This document shows positions 1-4,887 of a stretch of DNA of 6,143 nt, piece by piece. Where the stretch lies: NCBI GenBank assembly GCA_031282925.1, contig JAITCT010000045.1, positions 1 through 6,143 of the forward strand, read 5' to 3'. How positions within the stretch are numbered: position 1 is the stretch's first letter; each line of letters opens with the position of its first letter. Source of the DNA: Dysgonamonadaceae bacterium (GTDB lineage: Bacteria > Bacteroidota > Bacteroidia > Bacteroidales > Azobacteroidaceae). The notes below the pieces were generated by a model. The model saw only the letters and a program-made list of their open reading frames with translations, did not search any database and had not been told where the DNA came from. The position numbers and the translations under genes are program-made.

Positions 1-389
1 AGGACAGCCGCCATAGAAGCCGCCATTCCCGTGCAAATGGTATTCACATCGCTGGCGATATACTGCATCGTGTCGTAAATCCCATATCCCGAGTAAACGG
101 AACCGCCGGGGGAATTGATGTAGATGAAAATGTCTTTCCCCGGATCGGCCGAGTCAAGATACAGCAACTGCGCCTGAATCACGTTGGCCGCGTAGTCATC
201 CACCTGTGTACCCAGGAAGATGATGCGATCCATCATTAACCGTGAAAAAACATCCATTTGGGCTACGTTCAACTGTCTTTCTTCAATGATAGTCGGAGAA
301 ATATAATTGTCGGTTATGGAAGCGTACTTGTCTAATGCATTGGAACTCATCCCTAAATGCTTAACCGCGTATTTTCTAAAATCATTCAT
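1..389 (-). CDS. clpP: ATP-dependent Clp protease proteolytic subunit, N-terminal part (runs off the window)
   Basis: ClpP is the serine peptidase of the cytoplasmic Clp machine; with ClpX or a similar AAA+ unfoldase it degrades tagged and misfolded proteins. The minus strand gives 129 complete codons starting [14 protein letters not shown]. Family hallmarks are DRIIFLG (about residues 54-60), [11 protein letters not shown] (88-98) and the active-site segment GMAASMAA, in which Ser125 is the nucleophile. The catalytic His and Asp would lie beyond the window edge, so the gene is cut by the window, not shown to be broken. The ATG at 387-389 is preceded by AAGGAAT about 6 bases upstream, and a promoter lies about 35 bases upstream, which supports this start. 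In many Bacteroidetes tig precedes clpP and clpX follows it; here no tig lies upstream. Identification is very secure. Confidence 0.97.
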   Translation of the reverse strand, partial: MNDFRKYAVKHLGMSSNALDKYASITDNYISPTIIEERQLNVAQMDVFSRLMMDRIIFLGTQVDDYAANVIQAQLLYLDSADPGKDIFIYINSPGGSVYSGYGIYDTMQYIASDVNTICTGMAASMAAV

Positions 390-424
390 AAAATATTCCT
401 TAATAGTTTTTAAAATTAAACGGA

Positions 425-455
425 CAAAAGTACTTATATTCTTTTTAAAATCAAA
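425..455 (-). promoter_or_regulatory. clpP promoter, Bacteroidetes -33/-7 type
   Basis: Read on the minus strand there is TTTG (455-452), a 19-base spacer, then TACTTTTG (432-425), an exact match to the Bacteroidetes primary sigma factor consensus TTTG-N19-TAnnTTTG. Transcription would start at about 418-421, leaving a leader of about 30 bases before the clpP ATG. The agreement of both boxes, the spacing and the position makes this a strong call without experimental data. Confidence 0.82.
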
Positions 456-463
456 ATATATCC

Positions 464-468
464 GTATG
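464..468. repeat. Left target-site duplication GTATG of the MITE-like element
   Basis: GTATG lies directly outside the left terminal inverted repeat and is repeated at 612-616 directly outside the right one. This is what a transposition event with a 5-bp staggered cut leaves behind. Confidence 0.75.
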
Positions 469-492
469 GGGGTGCATTTCAAATTGTCGCGC

Positions 493-524
493 TCTGAGAT
501 TCCCGCTTGCGCGGGAATCTCAGA
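493..524. repeat. 14-bp perfect hairpin, ATTCCC-N8-GGGAAT type
   Basis: Bases 493-506 pair perfectly with 511-524 around the four-base loop TTGC. The core has the form ATTCCC-N8-GGGAAT, the same pattern as the neisserial dRS3 repeat and related intergenic palindromes of other bacteria. It lies inside the MITE-like element. No U-tract follows on either strand, so it is not an obvious terminator. Confidence 0.8.
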
Positions 525-549
525 TGTGAAATGTACGAATCTTCAGGGG

Positions 550-568
550 ATTCCCGCCTCGCGGGAAT
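550..568. repeat. Second ATTCCCGC/GCGGGAAT hairpin
   Basis: Bases 550-557 pair with 561-568 around the loop CTC, giving an 8-bp GC-rich stem. It repeats the core of the hairpin at 493-524 in the same element, with one base less between the arms, and is followed by GACAGG, a context often seen with such palindromes. Confidence 0.72.
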
Positions 569-611
569 GACAGGCTTCACAACCGCACTGCGACAATTTG
601 AAATGCACCCC

Positions 612-616
612 GTATG
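612..616. repeat. Right target-site duplication GTATG of the MITE-like element
   Basis: Second copy of the GTATG found at 464-468. It lies exactly between the right end of the MITE-like element and the start of element A. Confidence 0.75.
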
Positions 617-617
617 T

Positions 618-862
618 GGTTAATTTTTTTTTGAGGCGCTGTTTTTTCAGGCATGTACGTTGATGAACATTGAGGCTTCTGCCGGCTTGTGTTGTTGTGA
701 AGCCTCCGCTTGAACATGGAACCGGCTCTCGCAGAGATGCAACATTATTTCCGCATATCTGAATACCAATAACCCCCAATGAAGCGTAGCGATTTGGGGC
801 GATACTGCACCGTGCGCAGTATCGCTACAATAAAAAATAATGCCTCAAAAAAAGAATTAACC
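618..862. mobile_element. Inverted-repeat element A (about 245 bp), non-coding
   Basis: The left end (from 618, GGTTAATTTTTT...GAGGC) and right end (to 862, CCTCAAAAAAAGAATTAACC) are imperfect inverted repeats of about 20 bases. Element B at 2551-2801 has the same ends. Two interior boxes are identical to B on the opposite strand: 653-668 (ATGTACGTTGATGAAC) and 732-745 (CAGAGATGCAACAT). Between them A has extra sequence with an 8-bp hairpin (672-679/699-706). To the right is a 10-bp hairpin (799-808/816-825). Open frames here are short and look like no known protein. No target duplication is visible, so mobility rests on likeness to B. Confidence 0.62.
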
Positions 863-870
863 AATTTTTA

Positions 871-909
871 TTTGTTTGCGTGTTATTTAAAAAATTTCGT
901 GTATATTTG
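871..909 (+). promoter_or_regulatory. Probable promoter of the first FISUMP gene
   Basis: TATATTTG at 902-909 is an exact match to the -7 consensus TAnnTTTG. TTTG occurs twice upstream, at 871-874 and 875-878. The closer copy leaves a 23-base spacer, longer than the usual 19, so the -33 contact may be weak. Predicted start of transcription is near 916, giving a leader of about 140 bases. The promoter begins 9 bases after the right end of element A. Confidence 0.6.
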
Positions 910-933
910 TGCGCAAATTAAAGCGCGGAAATC

Positions 934-945
934 AGAAACGTTTCT
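934..945. promoter_or_regulatory. 12-bp perfect palindrome AGAAACGTTTCT in the leader, possible operator
   Basis: The palindrome is centred on CG and lies about 20-30 bases downstream of the predicted transcription start of the first FISUMP gene. LacI-family operators often have this AAACGTTT-like form, and the position would suit repression. Only one copy is seen, so a regulatory role is a guess. Confidence 0.3.
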
Positions 946-1058
946 CATCCACGCGGAAACAGACGCGGGAAACTACGGAGTTGTTTATTGAACGTGCTTG
1001 GATTTGTGATATTTATGTGTATATAAACTTAAAACTGTAAAAATTAATAATTCTAAAA

Positions 1059-2405
1059 ATGAAGATGATGAAAAGAATGATTTTTTTATTTTTGTTGCTC
1101 CTGATGGTTTATGGAGCAGTTAATGTGAAAGCTCAGGTTCGTATCGGCAGTGATAGCCCTCCTGACCCTTCGGCTATTCTGGATTTGAATCCAAGTAACA
1201 ACGAGAATGCTGCGGGAGGGGTTTTACTCCCGCGGGTACGCCTGAACTCCGAAACGGATAAAAGGGTGTTTGGCGGCAATATCAATATTGCGGAGGGCAT
1301 CATGGTTTACAACTTGAATCCGGATAACGATTCCCTTCCGTCCGAAGGGATTTATTGCTATAACGGCGACAAATGGGTACCTGCCTTTTCAAACGACGAG
1401 GTTGAGATCACTATAAAATGTGATACTAGGCGGTTGTGGCTGGGAAACAAACAACAATCGAAAACGCTGAAGGTAACCGTAACATGTGAGCCTGCCGTTC
1501 CCGATACTGCTATCTCTTACGAATGGGTTTTATCCGCACCGGGTTATAAATCCAAAACAATTGGCACAAACGTTCCCGAAGTGATTCTGGCTTCCGCCGA
1601 CTTGGAGCATACGGCATACAGTGTACTGTTAACGGTAAAATATCACTGGACTAAAAAGCAGCAAGCGGTAGCTACCGTAGCTGTCGGACCCGGCGCATGG
1701 ATTGGCGACCAGCGCTGGCTGAAGGTTGCCAATACCAACCTGGGCGCTCTTGACAACATTTCGCTTGATGAACAGTTAAAAATGGAATACGGTACCGAAG
1801 AAGAGTGTACCAGTCTCGGTTACTTGTTTCAGTGGGCCAGCATACACCATCGTAGCGAACGGAAGTACGTAGCAGACAAGCAAATGACACTGCCCACGAG
1901 TATGTACAATCTGACCAACGGTCAGCCAGATGCATCATTAGACAGGGATCTTTTCATCATAGGTACGACTACCGGAGACTGGCGTTACTATTATGCGTCA
2001 TCCATCCCGAAGAAATGGTTATGGAATACCAATCCAGAGCCTGACGGAACGCCGGACCCTTGCCGCCGCGACAAAGGCGGTCGGTGGCGGGTGCCGACAG
2101 AGGAAGACTGGCACAAGATTGCTCTGTACCAAGATAATAAGTGTGAGCTGATGCCCAACAAAGACGGTAACACCAGAGGCGGTATAAAAGTTTTGATATC
2201 GGGAGAACCTTCGTTTTTCCTGCCGATGACGAAAATATTGTTACCTAACGGCCAGTTGTCCCCTAACGAAGAGTTAGGCTATTGGCTGAATGATGACAGC
2301 GGCAAGACGGATTTTTCCGAAGCTCGTGCAATCGGCAAATCGTCTGCAGTCACTGATACCCAGAAGGCCTACGGACTAAACATCCGATGCGTAGCAGACT
2401 ACTAA
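1059..2405 (+). CDS. Secreted FISUMP-domain surface protein, copy 1 (448 aa)
   Basis: This is an exported protein of unknown function. Residues 1-25 form a classical signal peptide: lysine-rich start, a FLFLLLLM core and VKA before the likely cut at A25/Q26, with no lipobox. Next comes VRIG...SAILDL...GGVLLPRVRL (27-62), an N-terminal module seen in many secreted Bacteroidetes proteins. Residues about 115-210 look like a beta-sandwich (Ig or PKD-like). The C-terminal part has GYLFQW (254-259), DPCRR (333), RWRVPTEEDW (342-351), FFLP (386-389), GYWLND (407-412) and YGLNIRCVADY at the end. These match the layout of the Fibrobacter succinogenes major paralogous (FISUMP) domain, related to C-type-lectin-like folds. 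The start is AT-rich without a clear Shine-Dalgarno, usual for the phylum. The gene at 3271 is its paralogue. Adhesion or glycan binding is possible but not shown. No T9SS tail is recognised. Confidence 0.88.
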   Translation: MKMMKRMIFLFLLLLMVYGAVNVKAQVRIGSDSPPDPSAILDLNPSNNENAAGGVLLPRVRLNSETDKRVFGGNINIAEGIMVYNLNPDNDSLPSEGIYCYNGDKWVPAFSNDEVEITIKCDTRRLWLGNKQQSKTLKVTVTCEPAVPDTAISYEWVLSAPGYKSKTIGTNVPEVILASADLEHTAYSVLLTVKYHWTKKQQAVATVAVGPGAWIGDQRWLKVANTNLGALDNISLDEQLKMEYGTEEECTSLGYLFQWASIHHRSERKYVADKQMTLPTSMYNLTNGQPDASLDRDLFIIGTTTGDWRYYYASSIPKKWLWNTNPEPDGTPDPCRRDKGGRWRVPTEEDWHKIALYQDNKCELMPNKDGNTRGGIKVLISGEPSFFLPMTKILLPNGQLSPNEELGYWLNDDSGKTDFSEARAIGKSSAVTDTQKAYGLNIRCVADY

Positions 2406-2502
2406 ACCACCGCATGTGTCGGTTTCCTAATGACAGGATGAAGCAAGTGTGCCGTAACATGGCGCAACTAAGGAATAATTCATGCAATAATCCGGAAAAC
2501 AG
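2406..2502. other. 3' spacer after the first FISUMP gene, no gene seen
   Basis: Apart from a 37-codon frame starting at 2438 that runs through the following hairpin, nothing coding is visible. There is no recognisable motif, and it is best read as 3' untranslated sequence. Confidence 0.5.
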
Positions 2503-2543
2503 TAGTGTTTATTTTGTAACTTGTTATTACAAAATAAACACTA
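2503..2543 (+). terminator. Long AT-rich hairpin, candidate terminator of the first FISUMP gene
   Basis: Bases 2503-2519 pair perfectly with 2527-2543, a 17-bp stem with a seven-base loop, about 100 bases past the stop codon. The stem is AT-rich and no U-run follows at once; the nearest T-run is inside element B (2559-2566). It could end transcription in either direction, stabilise the 3' end of the message, or be a protein-binding palindrome. The structure itself is certain, the function is not. Confidence 0.5.
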
Positions 2544-2550
2544 TTATATA
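2543..2550. repeat. Left candidate target-site duplication ATTATATA of element B
   Basis: ATTATATA touches the left end of element B and is repeated at 2802-2809 touching the right end. It is all A and T, so chance is possible, but exact placement on both sides favours a real duplication. Confidence 0.55.
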
Positions 2551-2801
2551 GGTTAATTCTTTTTTTGAGGTGCTGTTTTTTATTGCAATTAATCCCGTCA
2601 GGGATTAAAGCCTGGTAGAAATGTTTGGTCCCAATCCCCCCCCCCCCGCATGACCTCGGTTATGCGGACTGAGGTTAAATAAACCCCTGTCTAAACAGGG
2701 TTATCGGGTATGTCAAAATCATGTTGCATCTCTGTGAGATGCCGATTTCACGTTCATCAACGTACATCCAGAAAAACAGCACTTCAAAAAAAGAATTAAC
2801 C
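2551..2801. mobile_element. Inverted-repeat element B (251 bp), non-coding, with probable 8-bp target duplication
   Basis: Bases 2551-2580 and 2772-2801 are inverted repeats of 30 bases with one mismatch (GAGG against GAAG), starting GGTTAATTC. Boxes 2752-2767 and 2721-2734 are identical to parts of element A on the opposite strand, so A and B are relatives. The rest is different and rich in small hairpins: TTAATCCC/GGGATTAA (2589-2596/2601-2608), CCGCAT/ATGCGG (2646-2651/2662-2667) and GCATCTC/GAGATGC (2726-2732/2736-2742). No protein is recognised inside. It ends 42 bases before the small membrane-protein gene and lies between the two FISUMP paralogues. Confidence 0.7.
2636..2647. repeat. 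Homopolymer tract of 12 C inside element B
   Basis: Twelve consecutive C residues. Such a tract can change length by slippage and is also a common place for sequencing or assembly errors. It is not in a gene, so any effect would be on structure or expression. Confidence 0.9.
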
Positions 2802-2809
2802 ATTATATA
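2802..2809. repeat. Right candidate target-site duplication ATTATATA of element B
   Basis: Second copy of the eight bases found at 2543-2550, directly outside the right inverted repeat of element B. Confidence 0.55.
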
Positions 2810-2843
2810 TAAGTGAAAAACGAACATAAAAAGAAGATATCCA

Positions 2844-3134
2844 ATGAATTTAAATATCAAAAATATATTACTTGCAGGTATTTTCCTGATGAGTACGGGA
2901 AGCACCGTTTATTCCCAGGGCTTATTTAAGAATCACTCAACGCTTTCCGGCAGCGAAACAACAAATTCCGGCGGCGTTTTTGCTGCGGAAAACAAGCCGG
3001 TACCGCCGGGAGACGTTCCGGGAGAAGACGCCCAGGATCCCGTTGGAGAAGGACTTGCAATACTTACTTTATTGAGCGGCGGGTATATCGTGCTGAAAAA
3101 CAGGCTAAAACATAAAAAATATGAAAACGAATGA
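2844..3134 (+). CDS. Small exported protein with C-terminal membrane anchor, PID-CTERM-like (96 aa)
   Basis: Function unknown. Residues 1-25 form a signal peptide (lysine at 6, a hydrophobic stretch ILLAGIFLM, then STVYSQ). A polar, flexible middle rich in Ser, Gly and Pro follows (26-66). The C-terminus has DPVGEG (65-70), a hydrophobic segment LAILTLLSGGYIVL and a basic tail KNRLKHKKYENE. A short P.G/D-G motif, one transmembrane helix and a basic end is the tripartite layout of C-terminal sorting signals, and resembles the PID-CTERM type of Bacteroidetes; that assignment is from memory of the pattern, not a search. AGAAGAT about 7 bases before the ATG is a plausible ribosome site. It lies between the two FISUMP genes, which suggests an envelope role with them, though no promoter consensus is seen between element B and this gene. 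Confidence 0.75.
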   Translation: MNLNIKNILLAGIFLMSTGSTVYSQGLFKNHSTLSGSETTNSGGVFAAENKPVPPGDVPGEDAQDPVGEGLAILTLLSGGYIVLKNRLKHKKYENE

Positions 3135-3203
3135 TTGAAAAAACCTCATTTCCATAACAAAACAACTTCGGTAGCAGAGGGTAAAAAATTAAAATCCACC
3201 GGC

Positions 3204-3220
3204 CTCATTACTTTAATGAG
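3204..3220 (+). terminator. Small hairpin between the membrane-protein gene and the second FISUMP gene
   Basis: CTCATTA (3204-3210) pairs with TAATGAG (3214-3220) around CTT. It is followed by CTCTTATTCCTT, only a weak T-rich stretch. It may be a weak terminator for the small gene. The remaining bases between 3135 and 3270 show no gene and no promoter matching the Bacteroidetes consensus. Confidence 0.3.
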
Positions 3221-3270
3221 CTCTTATTCCTTAACTTGACGACATTGGGCGGAGCCTGCACCGGGCGGAA

Positions 3271-4872
3271 ATGAAACATAACAATACAACATTGAATATG
3301 ATGAATAAAACGATTTTTTTATTTTTGCTGTTCCTGACGATTTTCGGAGCGGTTAATGTAACGGCTAAAGTCCGTATTGGCGGCGAAATCGCTCCGAATG
3401 CTTCGGCTGTCCTGGACTTGAATCATAACAATACGGATAATGCCAACGGTGGATTTCTACTCCCGCGCGTACGCCTGGAATCTTATACGGACAGCACTGT
3501 GTTCGGGCCAGGCGTTACTCCTGCGTCAGGCCTGCTGGTTTACAATATGAACAACGATACCGACTATAACCGTCCGCCCAAAGGAGCTTACAGCTATAAC
3601 GGCGCGAATAAATGCTGGGTAGCCGTTGCTGTGGACAACGAGGCTGGCCACATTGTTATAGCAAATAATATCAGCCGGTTGTGGCTTGGAGTAAACGGCG
3701 AAGGAAAAAAAACACTGAAGGCAACCGTGAATATTTATCGTGATACGGTTGTTATCACGGATGACGTCAAGAATGACGTCAAATACAAATGGACTTTGTT
3801 CGCAATCGGTTATGAGCCTGTAGATACAATCACCGACCGGCCTGAACTTACCGTGAACTCCGCGCTGCTTTCTTCCGCCGGCCTCAGCCTGCATACATCC
3901 TACAGTGTAGCATTAACAGTACGGTATCGCGGGACTGAAAAGAAACAAACGATCGCTACCGTGGCCGTCGGCCCCGGCGCATGGATCGGCGGAAACCGGT
4001 GGTTGCAGGTTGCCAATACAAACCTGGGCGCTATTGAAGACATCCCGCTTGACGTACAGTTAAACATGACACACGGCACCGAAATGTCGGACAGTCTCGG
4101 CTACTTATTTCAGTGGGGAAGCACATGCTATCGCGCACTGCGTACAACAAATACAGATACACGCAGGGAAAGGGATGTTTTGCGCTTGTCGTCCGATTCC
4201 CTCAACGAGCTCAACGGTCAGTTGAAGGAAAAAATTGATTATGCTCCTGACGGAACGAAGCTATGGCGAGAGGTGTTCATCAAAGGCGATACTACGATAG
4301 AAAGGACAATAATAAATGGGGATACGATAATAAAGACAATAGCGGGGGATTGGCGTGAGCATAAGTCTTCGGATTTAACAAACGACCCACTGTCAGATTG
4401 GACATGGAATGTCAACGTTTCGCGGGACTCTACGAACTACTATACGCTGGACCCTTGCCGCGATAGAAAAGACGGTCGGTGGCGAGTGCCGACTGTTGAA
4501 GACTGGGACAGCATTCGCGCAAACAATGAGGTTCGCCTGGTCAATGGCGAAGGAGGAAGAAACGGCGTCATGGTAACTGTCAAAGACGATGACTCGAATA
4601 TACCCAACCTGTCGTTTTTCCTGCCGGAAACCAAATGGTTTAATTTCGATGGAAAAATCAGCAAATCCCCAGCTCTGGGATATTGGTTCAATGATAACGC
4701 AGGACTAAATTCCGACCGCACCAGAGCGGAGGCTTGGGCGATTTTCAGCGGAAACGACGGTACGGAAGCGCTGAATCCGCAAAGGACGCTGAGATCCTTC
4801 GGGCTGAATATCAGATGCGTGGCCGATGAGGGGAAGGTACATAAAACAACTGAAAAAATTGTTTCACACTAA
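3271..4872 (+). CDS. Secreted FISUMP-domain surface protein, copy 2 (533 aa)
   Basis: Paralogue of the 1059-2405 product with the same order of parts. These are a signal peptide (cut expected after VTA at 32), VRIG...SAVLDL...GGFLLPRVRL, the beta-sandwich-like middle ending in AVGPGAWIG (about 231-239), GYLFQWGS (277-284), DPCRDRKDGRWRVPT (394-408), FFLP, GYWFND (470-475) and FGLNIRCVAD (510-519). It is 85 residues longer, mainly from a loop at about 288-365 and a 14-residue basic tail EGKVHKTTEKIVSH after the domain. The first ATG is used here because GGGCGGAA precedes it. The paralogue aligns better with a start at the ATG at 3298 (Met10), which gives a more normal signal peptide. Function is unknown; a cell-surface or secreted binding role is the reasonable guess. 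Confidence 0.88.
   Translation: MKHNNTTLNMMNKTIFLFLLFLTIFGAVNVTAKVRIGGEIAPNASAVLDLNHNNTDNANGGFLLPRVRLESYTDSTVFGPGVTPASGLLVYNMNNDTDYNRPPKGAYSYNGANKCWVAVAVDNEAGHIVIANNISRLWLGVNGEGKKTLKATVNIYRDTVVITDDVKNDVKYKWTLFAIGYEPVDTITDRPELTVNSALLSSAGLSLHTSYSVALTVRYRGTEKKQTIATVAVGPGAWIGGNRWLQVANTNLGAIEDIPLDVQLNMTHGTEMSDSLGYLFQWGSTCYRALRTTNTDTRRERDVLRLSSDSLNELNGQLKEKIDYAPDGTKLWREVFIKGDTTIERTIINGDTIIKTIAGDWREHKSSDLTNDPLSDWTWNVNVSRDSTNYYTLDPCRDRKDGRWRVPTVEDWDSIRANNEVRLVNGEGGRNGVMVTVKDDDSNIPNLSFFLPETKWFNFDGKISKSPALGYWFNDNAGLNSDRTRAEAWAIFSGNDGTEALNPQRTLRSFGLNIRCVADEGKVHKTTEKIVSH
4285..4347 (+). repeat. Internal tandem duplication in the variable loop of copy 2
   Basis: The stretch encodes GDTTIERTIIN followed by GDTIIKTIAG. 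The two DNA units (4285-4317 and 4318-4347) align with a 3-base gap and a few changes. Copy 1 has only FIIGTTTGDW at this place, so the duplication accounts for part of the longer loop of copy 2. Confidence 0.7.
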
Positions 4873-4887
4873 TATTATTTCAAAAAA

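Larger units (their letters stand above)
469..611. mobile_element. MITE-like non-autonomous element, 143 bp, 22-bp perfect terminal inverted repeats
   Basis: The ends 469-490 (starting GGGGTGCATTTC) and 590-611 (ending GAAATGCACCCC) are perfect 22-base inverted repeats, flanked on both sides by GTATG. The 99-base interior has no credible gene but holds two strong hairpins with ATTCCCGC arms. Size, perfect termini, target duplication and lack of a transposase fit a miniature inverted-repeat element moved in trans. The GGGG ends and 5-bp duplication recall Tn3-family habits, but that family usually has ends of about 38 bp, so the parent transposon is unassigned. The element sits 8 bases (456-463, outside the duplication) upstream of the clpP -33 box, and its right duplication abuts element A. 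Confidence 0.82.

Noticed and set aside
493..524. Rho-independent terminator for clpP or its neighbours
   Set aside because: It lies upstream of clpP's promoter, no gene ends into it, and it has no T-run on either side.
469..862. CRISPR array made of the repeated hairpins
   Set aside because: The hairpins occur only twice, are not evenly spaced, and lie inside elements with terminal inverted repeats; no cas gene is present.
307..991. Three short open frames of 70-87 codons in the clpP upstream region, on both strands
   Set aside because: One overlaps the clpP start antisense, the other two lie over the inverted-repeat elements and the promoter. Their products resemble no protein and change with the repeats.
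1672..2173. Antisense frames inside the first FISUMP gene
   Set aside because: They mirror a well-supported gene on the opposite strand and have no ribosome site or recognisable product.
2438..2551. A 37-codon frame after the first FISUMP gene
   Set aside because: It runs through the long hairpin and ends in element B, with no recognisable features.
3526..4721. Antisense frames inside the second FISUMP gene
   Set aside because: Shadows of the coding strand; the same regions in the paralogue do not keep the same antisense frames.
1800..4872. Diversity-generating retroelement acting on the FISUMP (possibly lectin-like) C-termini
   Set aside because: No reverse transcriptase or template repeat is in the window, and differences between the paralogues are not restricted to adenine positions.
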